From: Nocardia wallacei
Lineage (GTDB): Bacteria; Actinomycetota; Actinomycetes; Mycobacteriales; Mycobacteriaceae
DNA: 64,000 bases
Direction of reading: 5' to 3'
Assembly (NCBI RefSeq): GCF_014466955.1
Contig: NZ_AP023396.1
Span: 992,001-1,056,000 of the forward strand
The notes under the pieces were generated by a model. That model was not told where the DNA came from, searched no databases, and worked only from the letters and a program-made list of their open reading frames with translations. Positions 17,045-25,262 of this stretch are shown here, piece by piece. The translations under genes were made by a program, and so were the position numbers. How positions within the stretch are numbered: position 1 is the stretch's first letter; every line of letters starts with the position of its first letter.

Positions 17045-18688
17045 CTACTGATGCACGACGGGCCGCCGTCCACGCGGATTGCCGATGTAGGTGGCCTCGC
17101 GCGGAATGGACACCAATGTCAGGTCGACCTGTGCGGTCCCCGTGCGCAGGATGACATGGTTGCCGATGGCACCCGGCTGATGGATCGACAGGTCCGGCCG
17201 CGTCGCGGGCCAGCCCATCGGATCACCGGTGACATAGATCGTGGTGACGCCGGCGTGCGGCGCGGGTGCGAGGACTCCGTCGACCACGGCCGCGGTGAAA
17301 TTCGCGTCGCTCTGGTGTGTTTCGACGGCGATGGTCAACCGCTCCGGGTTGCCGATGGTGGTGACCAGCTGCTCCCATGCCTGCGGGCGGTCGGTCCGGA
17401 TCAGGATGCGCTCGCCGACGGCCAGCGCCCGGAACACCAGCTGCTGAGCCAGATACAGCTCGCCCGCCACGTACACGGTCGAAATGCCCTGGCCGACAAG
17501 CCGGATCGCGACGCCGTTGCCCTCGTCGTCGGAGCCGATCAACTGACCGCAGCCCGACGACGGCAGATGCAGCGCGCCGACCACGTCGATCGGGTACTCG
17601 CCCAGCGGCACCGTGTCGTCGACATCCGGGATACCGATCGGCAGATGGGCCAGCAGACTCTGCCGGTGCCGCCCGTTCAGCGACACCATGCCCTTGCGAC
17701 GGCGCTTCTCCGGCAGCTCGCGGGTGGTGAGGCGCCATGCGGCGCCGATGTTCACCATCTCCGCGGAGCTGCCCGGCCGCAGCCGCACGGCCACGGTCGT
17801 GCCCCGGGAAGGGTCGACCCACAACTGCGCCAGCAGATCCGAACCGAGCTGCTTCGGATCGACGGCCGCGCCGATGTTTACGCCGTTACCCAGCTCGGCG
17901 TAGCGCCACCGATGGGTGAGGGTGCGCGGATCGATCTGCGCGGTGACCTGCAGGACGGCCTTCTTGATCTCGGGCGCGGTGAGCACTCGCGACGCGCAGT
18001 CGGCGTCCTCGAGCGCGCGCACGATGCGCTGGGTGGCGATGGTGACCGCGCGGCACGCGCCCTCGGTGCCGCCGCCGCGCCGATCGGCGGCATCCGGGCA
18101 GGCCAGCGTGTCGAAGCTGATCGCCAGCCACACCGTGCGGTGCGCTGTCGCCGGCAGCGGGCCCAGCAGCGACTCGTAGATCGGGCCGGCCGGCGTGCCG
18201 GAGCGGCTGCGGTGACCGTGGCTGATGATGTCGATGCCGCTGAGCAGGATGTCGTGCTGGGTCAGGCACTGCGCCAGCTCGGGCAGCGGCAGCAGGTGCG
18301 AGGCATGCACGGTATTGCGGTCGATGCGGGTCAGGCCGCCCCTGGGCGGCAGCACCTCGACGACCGCCACCACCCGGCTGCCCTCCCAGTACAGGCCGAG
18401 CGAACGCCCGTCGGGCCCACGGAAATCCACGGTGTCGCCGAGCCGGTAGCCGCGCCGGGTGCGGTAGCGCCAGATCGTCGCGATCCAATCCGCCACGGTG
18501 CGCTTGCCGACGGGGATCAGGACCAGCAGACCCGCCACCACGGCAGCGGCCAGCGCATACCACCACTGCAGGCCCGCGATCAGTACGGCCACCCCCACGA
18601 CCAGCCCGAGCAATTGCGCCGCGAGCAGGTTCGGCAGCGAGATCCGTCCAAACAGCGGGCGGTTGTGCGACCCGCTCGGTTCGGCCAT
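17045..18688 (-). CDS. eccE: Type VII secretion membrane protein EccE
   Basis: This 547-residue protein has two N-terminal membrane helices (LLGLVVGVAVLIAGL and WWYALAAAVVAGLLVLIPV). A large soluble domain follows that contains YWEGSRVVAVVEVLPP, typical of EccE. EccE forms the periphery of the ESX inner-membrane complex. M. tuberculosis ESX-4 lacks eccE, but other ESX-4 loci carry it. It is separated from eccD-mycP by a K+ channel gene and other genes. The IS lies 4 bp past its stop. Confidence 0.9.
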   Translation of the reverse strand: MAEPSGSHNRPLFGRISLPNLLAAQLLGLVVGVAVLIAGLQWWYALAAAVVAGLLVLIPVGKRTVADWIATIWRYRTRRGYRLGDTVDFRGPDGRSLGLYWEGSRVVAVVEVLPPRGGLTRIDRNTVHASHLLPLPELAQCLTQHDILLSGIDIISHGHRSRSGTPAGPIYESLLGPLPATAHRTVWLAISFDTLACPDAADRRGGGTEGACRAVTIATQRIVRALEDADCASRVLTAPEIKKAVLQVTAQIDPRTLTHRWRYAELGNGVNIGAAVDPKQLGSDLLAQLWVDPSRGTTVAVRLRPGSSAEMVNIGAAWRLTTRELPEKRRRKGMVSLNGRHRQSLLAHLPIGIPDVDDTVPLGEYPIDVVGALHLPSSGCGQLIGSDDEGNGVAIRLVGQGISTVYVAGELYLAQQLVFRALAVGERILIRTDRPQAWEQLVTTIGNPERLTIAVETHQSDANFTAAVVDGVLAPAPHAGVTTIYVTGDPMGWPATRPDLSIHQPGAIGNHVILRTGTAQVDLTLVSIPREATYIGNPRGRRPVVHQ

Positions 18689-18739
18689 CGTCGTCCCCCA
18701 GGTACCCGGTGTCGGCCATGTCGACGGCCGAGCTGAACT

Positions 18740-19564
18740 TCAGTCCTGCTGAACTGTACTGTGTGGCGCCGACATGAGCACTGTTCGGGGAGCGTCGGGG
18801 CTTTCGGGCGCACCGCGCAGACCCGCGACCTCGGTCCGCAGCGCGCGGATCTCCTCGACCAGCCGACCCACCTCGAGGTCGGTGCGCTCGGCGGACTCCT
18901 CGACGGTCTTCAGTTGGTCGATGACCCAGCTGGTGGTGGTGCCGATGGCGAAGCTGATCAGCCCGATGCCGAACGTCATCAGGACCAGGGCCACCAGGCG
19001 GCCTTCGGTGGTGACCGGGTAATAGTCGCCGTAGCCGACCGTGGTGACCGAGACGACCGCCCACCACAGGGCGTCGCCGAAATTTCGCACCTTGGCGTCG
19101 GCGGCGCCGTACTCGGCGTCGAACATCGCCAGGCTGCACAGGAACACCACCAGCAGCGAGCACACCCCGACGAACACCGACAGGCGCGCCCGCGTCAGCT
19201 TGCTGCGGTTCAGCGTGTCCAGTACCAGCAGCGCCGCCCGGAGCAAGCGCAGCGGGCGCACCGGCGGGAGCAGCACGATGAGTAGTTCCAGCGGATGTGA
19301 CCGCAGGAAATGCCAACGCCGCGTGGACAATCCGAGCCGCAGGAGGAAGTCCGCCGCGAAGATCGCCCAGATCCCGATATCGACGCCGGTGAGCCAGGCG
19401 TCCAGTACGGGCGAGGCGCCCGTATCGAGCACGTGCCAGGCGTACACGCCGAGGAATGCCGCCGCCAGCACGCCCATCGGGATGTTCGTGGCGCGCTCCC
19501 ATGCGACGCGGCGGCTGGTCGGCTCGGGCGGGGCGGGATCGGTCCGGGCACTGAGCTGGGTCAT
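18740..19564 (-). CDS. Voltage-gated-like potassium channel, 6TM
   Basis: ATG 19564 gives 274 residues with about six hydrophobic segments. The selectivity filter is VVSVTTVGYGDYYPVT, preceded by the pore helix FGDALWWAV. The S4-like helix RPLRLLRAALLVLDTLNRSK carries few arginines, so voltage sensing is uncertain. A C-terminal coiled coil (ERTDLEVGRLVEEIRALRTE) follows and may assemble the tetramer. It is upstream of eccE on the same strand by 51 bp, possibly co-transcribed. Confidence 0.93.
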   Translation of the reverse strand: MTQLSARTDPAPPEPTSRRVAWERATNIPMGVLAAAFLGVYAWHVLDTGASPVLDAWLTGVDIGIWAIFAADFLLRLGLSTRRWHFLRSHPLELLIVLLPPVRPLRLLRAALLVLDTLNRSKLTRARLSVFVGVCSLLVVFLCSLAMFDAEYGAADAKVRNFGDALWWAVVSVTTVGYGDYYPVTTEGRLVALVLMTFGIGLISFAIGTTTSWVIDQLKTVEESAERTDLEVGRLVEEIRALRTEVAGLRGAPESPDAPRTVLMSAPHSTVQQD

Positions 19565-19752
19565 ACGGAACTGCCTAGGTGGATCGCTCGGTGGCCGGGG
19601 CCTACCGGAAAGTGTCGGCGGCCGGGGCCAACCGGAAGTGGATGCCCCCAAGTTATCGCCGCTCCCGCCCTCGACGTTGCCGGAATCCCGTAATCGACCG
19701 AGCAGCTACGCCGCACCGATCAATTCGCGACCGACGGAGAGTCGGTACCGGT

Positions 19753-20286
19753 ATGGAGACGATCAATCTCGCCGAACTGTACGACACGGATGCGATGAGC
19801 TGGCCCGAGGTGCGGGATCGACTCGATGCGGGATTTCCGCAGGAGCCCGGGGGAGGCGGCCCGAACCGGCACACCTGTTGGCTCACCACCCTGAATCCGG
19901 ACGGCAGCCCGCACGTCACGGGCATCGGCGCGCTCTGGGTGGACGGCGCCTTCTGGTTCGAGACGGGTAAGGGAAGCCGCAAGGGCCGCAACCTGGCCCG
20001 CGACCCGCGCTGCGCGATGAGCCTGGCGATCGAGGAGTTCGACCTGGTGGTGGAGGGCATCGCCGAAATCGTCACCGACCGCGCGGCGGTCGCCGACATG
20101 GCCGCGCGCTGGGCGGCCGGTGGCTGGCCCGCCCGCGTCGACGACTCCGGCGAAGCACTCACCGCCGATTTCAGCGCGCAATCCGCCGGCCGCCCACCCT
20201 GGCACGTCTACCGCATCACCGCGCGCACCGCCACGGCCCTGGGCACCGTGGAACCGTTCGGCGCGACCCGCTGGCGGTTCGACTAA
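19753..20286 (+). CDS. Pyridoxamine 5'-phosphate oxidase-like (PPOX/FDOR) protein
   Basis: ATG 19753 gives 177 residues. The split beta-barrel is visible in HTCWLTTLNPDGSPHVTGIG, GAFWFETGKGSRKGRNLARD and LVVEGIAEIVTD. Actinobacterial members use F420 or flavins. Its TAA overlaps the stop codon of the convergent secretion-substrate gene (20283-20286), leaving no space for a terminator between them. Confidence 0.88.
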   Translation: METINLAELYDTDAMSWPEVRDRLDAGFPQEPGGGGPNRHTCWLTTLNPDGSPHVTGIGALWVDGAFWFETGKGSRKGRNLARDPRCAMSLAIEEFDLVVEGIAEIVTDRAAVADMAARWAAGGWPARVDDSGEALTADFSAQSAGRPPWHVYRITARTATALGTVEPFGATRWRFD

Positions 20287-21746
20287 TGGCCCGCATCATT
20301 GCGAGACGGAGATACCGATTCCGCTGCGGTACCGGCGTTATCGTTCACGGTTGCCTCGCTCGCGCCGGCCTCGTCGGACTCGTTCGGCCTTTCCGGCGAT
20401 GACATGGTCGACGCGGTTATGGTCGCGGGCACCAAAATCGGTTCTGCGCCGGGTGCCGCCTCGTCGGCCGTCGCGAAAATGCTCTTGTGCGGCTTGATCT
20501 TCGAGCGATGCTCGCCGCGGTCCCCGGGGCCCTGCTGCCGCGGGGGCATCATCGGCATCCCGAATGCCGCGGGCATCCCGTTCCGGTCATGCCCGTCCGA
20601 CATTGCGGACCTTTCGTCAGCGGCCGCGGTGGACGCCTCGTTCATGGCCTCGGGAATGCTGACTGGGTGCGTGTTTGTGGCATCGCTGACTCCCGTGTCG
20701 TTGCCCGGCGGGAATTCTCCGTTGTCGAATCGGTCCCCGGAGTCCTGCCTTACGGTACCGATGATCGTCGAGATCTCCGCCGCGTTCGCGGCCGGAGTCG
20801 ACTGCTGTTGTTGCACGAGTTGTGAATTCGGCGCCGCGGCCACGGCGCCCTGGGCGGTCCCGTTCTGTGTGGCGATGGGGGACTCGGGTACGGCCGGAAC
20901 CTGTTGCCGCGCGGCGGGTCGGGACGCGGTGACCGCAGGCGTGGTGTCGGAGTACAGCGCCGAACTGACCGGGCCGGCCTGGGCAGGTCCGGGGTAGGGG
21001 CTGTGGTCGAGACCATCGAATGTAGTGAGCAGCTCAGCGTAATGCTGACTGATGGTGGTGCGCGTGTTCTGGTTGAGAGTGGCGAATTCGCTTACCCGAG
21101 TTTCCAATTCGGGGACGAAGGTCTCGTTCATCCAGTCGGCGGCATACTGCCGCGGGTCGGTGTCGTCCGGCAGGTCGGGGAGCACGGCGCGGACCACGGT
21201 GTGTTTGCCGTCGTCCGCCACGAGACCGAAGTCGCCCTGGGCGTAGCGCGCTATCTGCTCGACCTCGGAGACATGTTTGCCGCCGATTGTGAGTGCGCCG
21301 AAGACCGTTTCGCTGGTGTCGGCCTTGCGCCGTAGGCTGGCGGCAATCTCCGTCAGGGCCGTGCCGATCGAGGTCGCCAGCCCTGCCAGCTTCTCCACGT
21401 CGGTACCGACACGGGCGGCCACCTGCGACAGCAGCGCCGCCGCGGCCACGCCCGCGCCTTCCGTCCAGGCTGCTCCGACCCACCCGGCCCGATTCGATTG
21501 CATCCCCGCCTGTTCCCGGGCAGCGATCAATTGAGCGCTCAGCGTGTCGGCGAAAGTCGCCAGGTCGGTGAGGTCCAAGCCCCGTTCCGCGTCGTACAGC
21601 GCACGGAGTGCGGCGCTGTCGTACCCGCTGGGGGCGTTGCTGCCGGTCCAGCCCGCGTACGGTTCGATGAACTCCTGTAGTCGTCGCAGACCCGGTTCAC
21701 CCCTGGTCAGCTGAGGGTCCGCGGTCAGCTCGGCGGCGTCGATCAT
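20283..21746 (-). CDS. Probable type VII secretion substrate with Met/Pro-rich tail
   Basis: This 487-residue protein starts at ATG 21746, which overlaps the stop of the EspC-like gene (ATGA). The first 240 residues are helical with a WxG-type turn (GWVGAAWTEG), as in LXG/PPE-like ESX substrates. A Pro/Ala/Gln-rich linker follows. Near the C-terminus, GMPAAFGMPMMPPRQQGPGD is followed by a basic segment (HRSKIKPHKS) and ILVPATI. Actinobacterial ESX substrates often carry a similar MMPP-basic tail. Function after secretion is unknown. Confidence 0.7.
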   Translation of the reverse strand: MIDAAELTADPQLTRGEPGLRRLQEFIEPYAGWTGSNAPSGYDSAALRALYDAERGLDLTDLATFADTLSAQLIAAREQAGMQSNRAGWVGAAWTEGAGVAAAALLSQVAARVGTDVEKLAGLATSIGTALTEIAASLRRKADTSETVFGALTIGGKHVSEVEQIARYAQGDFGLVADDGKHTVVRAVLPDLPDDTDPRQYAADWMNETFVPELETRVSEFATLNQNTRTTISQHYAELLTTFDGLDHSPYPGPAQAGPVSSALYSDTTPAVTASRPAARQQVPAVPESPIATQNGTAQGAVAAAPNSQLVQQQQSTPAANAAEISTIIGTVRQDSGDRFDNGEFPPGNDTGVSDATNTHPVSIPEAMNEASTAAADERSAMSDGHDRNGMPAAFGMPMMPPRQQGPGDRGEHRSKIKPHKSIFATADEAAPGAEPILVPATITASTMSSPERPNESDEAGASEATVNDNAGTAAESVSPSRNDAGH

Positions 21747-22057
21747 ACGAGTACATCCCCCGCCGCGCCGACTCCGGCGGTGTTGGCCTGCTCCTGCCGC
21801 TCGTACACGGTGAGGGCCCACCGCAGCGCGTTCGTGCAGTCCTCGATGCTCGAACCCCATCTCGCGAGTAGCCCGGCGGCATCCACGCATGCCTGCGACA
21901 GCTTGGCGCCGAACTCGTGGTACATCTGCCCGGTCTGAGCGGGATCGACCTGTGCCGCAGCGGTTCCCAGCGTCTTCGCGGAGGTGAGCACGCTCTGCCC
22001 CGAGACCGCCAGATCCGTCGCGATACCCTGCACCGCCGCCGTGTCGATCGAAACCAC
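21743..22057 (-). CDS. EspC-like small type VII secretion target
   Basis: This 104-residue all-helical protein starts at GTG 22057 (VVSIDTAAVQGIATDL). It has a helix-turn-helix hairpin with the turn around ARWGSSIEDC and no signal peptide. Size and pattern fit the EspC/DUF2580 group, which dimerises with a larger substrate for ESX export. It overlaps that candidate partner gene by 4 bp. It lies 107 bp downstream of mycP. Confidence 0.7.
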   Translation of the reverse strand: MVSIDTAAVQGIATDLAVSGQSVLTSAKTLGTAAAQVDPAQTGQMYHEFGAKLSQACVDAAGLLARWGSSIEDCTNALRWALTVYERQEQANTAGVGAAGDVLV

Positions 22058-22164
22058 GACTCACTCCCAACCCGGTCGGCTCCTGGTTGGAGCTGCCGCT
22101 CTGCTCGTCGTCCGAACTGTCATGGAATAGGACGCACCGGACGGCGGAAGGGTTCCGAACCGCT

Positions 22165-23622
22165 TCAGTCCTCCCGGACACCGAATCTGCGGCGGATCGG
22201 GAACGAGGCGAGGTAACCCAGGACCAGCAATACCGCGATCCCGCCGGTGCCGAAAAGGGCGACGTTACGAGCGGTATGGTCGGGCTCGGGCGGGGTCTGC
22301 GGAACCGGCAGCCGCAGGCTGCGAGCAGGGCTCGGGCGCTTGGGCGGCAACTGGTTCGGGACCTCGGCGGTCAAGGCCGCGACGGGATCGACGGCGCCAT
22401 AACCGACATACGGATTCCAGCCCTCGGCGGGAGCGTGCGCGGTGGCCTCGATGCGTTTGATGACTTCCTGCGCGCTGAGCTGCGGGAACCGAGCGCGCAC
22501 CAAGGCGGCCACGCCGGCGACGTAGGGACTGGCGAAACTGGTGCCCTGAATGGGCCCCATCTGGTCCTGCCGGCCCACATGGCTGGTGGCGACGATGGTG
22601 CCTTTGCTCCCGGGCATATCGAACAGTGGGTCGAGCGAGGTGATGTCCTCGCCCGGAGCCGCCACGCCCACCCATGGGCCGGGCACGGTGAATTCCGACG
22701 GCTGTCCGTTCGCGTCGACGGACCCGACGGAAAGCACGTAGTCGTCGTAGCGAGCGGGTGAGACATTCACCTTGACCTTGCTCCACGGGTCGGCCGCCGG
22801 GTCCAGCGGATCGAGTACCGTGTCGGCGTTCTGGCAGTCGTGCTCTTTGTTTCCGGCAGCCGCGACGATGACGACGTCCTTGTTGACGGCCGCGTACCGC
22901 ACGGCGGCGCCCAGTGAACTGTCCTCCAGCAGTGACCCGGAGGCTTTGCACGCTACTTCGGAGATATTGATGACCGAGGCGCCCATGTCGGCGGCGCGGA
23001 CAATCGCCTGCGCCATGGTGTAGGTGGTTCCGTACCCCTCGGGCATCGCGTCGGGGCCCTTGTCCCGGTTGGCGCCCTTTTTCTGGTAGAGGGCACTGGT
23101 CTGGCGGATGCTGAGGATCCGGGCCTCCGGCGCGACCCCGGCGAAGCCCTGAGCGGGTTGTTCGTCGGTCGCGGCGATGATTCCGGCGACCAGGGTGCCG
23201 TGTGCGTCGCAGTCCTCGGTACCGTCGCCCTGGCTCACGTAGTCGCCGCCGGCGATCAGCCCGGGCAGCCGGGGATGCCGTGCGACACCGGTATCGATCA
23301 CCGCGACCAATTGCCCGGCGCCCCTGGAGAATTGCCATGCGTGTGGAAGGCCGAGGGTACGTTGTGGAATGGGAACGGTCGGGCCGTCACCGCCGGTGCC
23401 CGTGGAGTTGCACGGCGCGTTCGCGCGTTCGCTTTCGTCGGGTGGTGCGGGCCGGTCGCCCGATGGGGGGTTGATCGCCGGATTCACCACCGGCTTCTCG
23501 GCCAGCGCGACGCCCGGCCCGCTCACACCGATCCCCGCGGTCGCGCTCAGCGCGAGAACGGCGGCGGTAGCGATGGTCCGGAGCACACGCAGGTACCGGC
23601 GGTTCGTCCGTTGCCGAGTCAT
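22165..23622 (-). CDS. mycP: Mycosin, subtilisin-like membrane protease of the ESX system
   Basis: This 485-residue protein has a signal peptide (residues 1-41, VALA-E). The S8 catalytic triad is Asp110 in VAVIDTGV, His141 in DAHGTLVAG and Ser362 in GTSFASPYVAG, with oxyanion Asn258. A Pro-rich linker leads to one C-terminal membrane helix (VALFGTGGIAVLLVLGYLAS) and a basic cytosolic end. Mycosins stabilise the ESX membrane complex and process some substrates outside the membrane. It lies 16 bp downstream of eccD. Confidence 0.96.
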   Translation of the reverse strand: MTRQRTNRRYLRVLRTIATAAVLALSATAGIGVSGPGVALAEKPVVNPAINPPSGDRPAPPDESERANAPCNSTGTGGDGPTVPIPQRTLGLPHAWQFSRGAGQLVAVIDTGVARHPRLPGLIAGGDYVSQGDGTEDCDAHGTLVAGIIAATDEQPAQGFAGVAPEARILSIRQTSALYQKKGANRDKGPDAMPEGYGTTYTMAQAIVRAADMGASVINISEVACKASGSLLEDSSLGAAVRYAAVNKDVVIVAAAGNKEHDCQNADTVLDPLDPAADPWSKVKVNVSPARYDDYVLSVGSVDANGQPSEFTVPGPWVGVAAPGEDITSLDPLFDMPGSKGTIVATSHVGRQDQMGPIQGTSFASPYVAGVAALVRARFPQLSAQEVIKRIEATAHAPAEGWNPYVGYGAVDPVAALTAEVPNQLPPKRPSPARSLRLPVPQTPPEPDHTARNVALFGTGGIAVLLVLGYLASFPIRRRFGVRED

Positions 23623-23638
23623 TTGTCGCTCCCCGGCT

Positions 23639-25105
23639 CTACAGCGAACGGATCAGCGAGTACAGCTCGGCCACCCAGAACACCAGCGGCACCACCGCGG
23701 CCACGAAGGCGTACTCCAGTAGTTCGACGGCGCGGCGCATGGGCGGGGTGGCGGACTGGTTGGGGACGATGAGGCCGAGCACCAGGGCGCCGATCAGCAT
23801 CACCATCGCCGCGCCGAACACGGCGAGGGGCTGGTCCATCGTCAGCGCGGCGGCGATCATCATCGCCAGCAGGATCGCCGCGCCGCCCGCGATCAGGACT
23901 ACGGCCTGCTCGGCCCCGGCGTAGGTGCGGCTGCGGAACATCAGCACCACCGAACTCACCAGTGCCAGAGCCACACCCGGCCAGCACGGGGAGTCCGCGG
24001 TCGGATCGCCGGCGGCCAGCGCGCCGACGACCGTGACCAGCGTGGTCGCGGTGACGAGCCCGGCCAGATACATCCGGGCGCGTTCGGATTTCGCGCGCAG
24101 CGCCTCCATGGTCGGCAGCGCGCGGTGGTCGTCGGGGTCGTCCTCGGTGGGGTCGATCGGCGTGCCCGGCGAGGGCACCGGCGGCAGCGGCAGCTTGGCC
24201 AGCAGCATCGACACCCGCGGCGCCATCGACAACGCGCCCAGGGCGAGCGCGGCGGCGACGGCGCCGATGGCCTTCACAGGTTGCGAGGTCAGCAGGCCCA
24301 CCAGCGCCGCCGGGACGGCGAAGACGGCCAGCGTGGTCGCCCCGATGAACAGCGCCAGGCCGACGCCGCTGACCCGCCACGCCAGAATCGCGGTAGCGCC
24401 CAACAGAACCGAGCCCAGCAGCACATTCGCCCAGCCGTAATGATCGGGCACCAGCAGCATCCCGGCGCTGAACGCCGCGGGCAGCGCGCAGCCGCCGATG
24501 ATCAGGGCCGTCGATCGGTCGCCGTACATGCGGCTCAGCACGGTCGCCGCGACGACGAGCAGCACCGCGATGAACGCCGCCAGCGACCCGGTGATGTAGC
24601 CGGACAACGCATCCGGTGCGGCGAGCAGGCCTACGCAGCCGACCAGCATGGTCAGCACCGCGATGACCGAGCCGGTGATCCGGGCTACCCGTGGCGACCA
24701 GGCGCGGAAGTGGTCGCTGTCGGCGATCGCGACGTTGTACATGATGTCGTCGAACAGCGGTGTGGGCGCGACGTGATCGGCGCTCTCCAGCATCAGCAGT
24801 TCGCCGTCGCGCACGCCGTGCTCGCCGAGGCTGAGCGAGTTGGAGAACGGCGGCTGGCCGATGCGCGCGAGCACCCATTCGGCGGGCTGGAACTGTTCAC
24901 CGGAGTCGTCGAAGTCGTTGTGGCGGCTGTGCTGTGCGACCATGTCGACCACGCTGGGAATGACGAGCGCGACCGGCACGTCGACCGGGATGGCCATATC
25001 GACCTGAGTGTGCTTGGCCAGGATGGTTACTCGGGCCAGATCGGGGGCCCGGACGATACCGCGGCTCGAATCCTCTTCGACACGTTCCAGTCGCGCGTGC
25101 GTCAC
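23639..25105 (-). CDS. eccD: Type VII secretion channel subunit EccD
   Basis: GTG 25105 gives 488 residues. The N-terminal ubiquitin-like domain is RVTILAKHTQVDMAIPVDVP onward to about residue 110. Eleven or so membrane helices follow from ITGSVIAVLTMLVGCVGLL to the C-terminus, with a cytosolic loop containing PSPGTPIDPTEDDPDDHRAL. EccD dimers form the likely conducting core of ESX. It is divergent from eccC over 157 bp and followed by mycP. Confidence 0.95.
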   Translation of the reverse strand: MTHARLERVEEDSSRGIVRAPDLARVTILAKHTQVDMAIPVDVPVALVIPSVVDMVAQHSRHNDFDDSGEQFQPAEWVLARIGQPPFSNSLSLGEHGVRDGELLMLESADHVAPTPLFDDIMYNVAIADSDHFRAWSPRVARITGSVIAVLTMLVGCVGLLAAPDALSGYITGSLAAFIAVLLVVAATVLSRMYGDRSTALIIGGCALPAAFSAGMLLVPDHYGWANVLLGSVLLGATAILAWRVSGVGLALFIGATTLAVFAVPAALVGLLTSQPVKAIGAVAAALALGALSMAPRVSMLLAKLPLPPVPSPGTPIDPTEDDPDDHRALPTMEALRAKSERARMYLAGLVTATTLVTVVGALAAGDPTADSPCWPGVALALVSSVVLMFRSRTYAGAEQAVVLIAGGAAILLAMMIAAALTMDQPLAVFGAAMVMLIGALVLGLIVPNQSATPPMRRAVELLEYAFVAAVVPLVFWVAELYSLIRSL

Positions 25106-25262
25106 GCTTCCCCCAACCTCGTCTCTACCTCTGTTTTCCGCATCCGCCCCGGTTTGCGGTCGCCCGGCCGATCCGTGCAGAATGCCCCCGAACTGTACGT
25201 CATGTCGGCAGTGCCCTCTACACTGAGTCCGCAGCACTGCCGCGAAGGGGGATCTTCCGTCG
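25106..25262. promoter_or_regulatory. Divergent promoter region between eccD and eccC
   Basis: The 157-bp gap must drive both arms of the ESX locus. TACACT at 25219-25224 could be a -10 for eccC, but no good -35 pairs with it at 17 bp. AAGGGGG upstream of ATG 25263 is the eccC ribosome site. Confidence 0.4.

Noticed and set aside
16400-18736. 778-codon plus-strand frame running through the IS into eccE antisense
   Set aside because: It crosses an insertion end and reads eccE backwards. No protein family fits.
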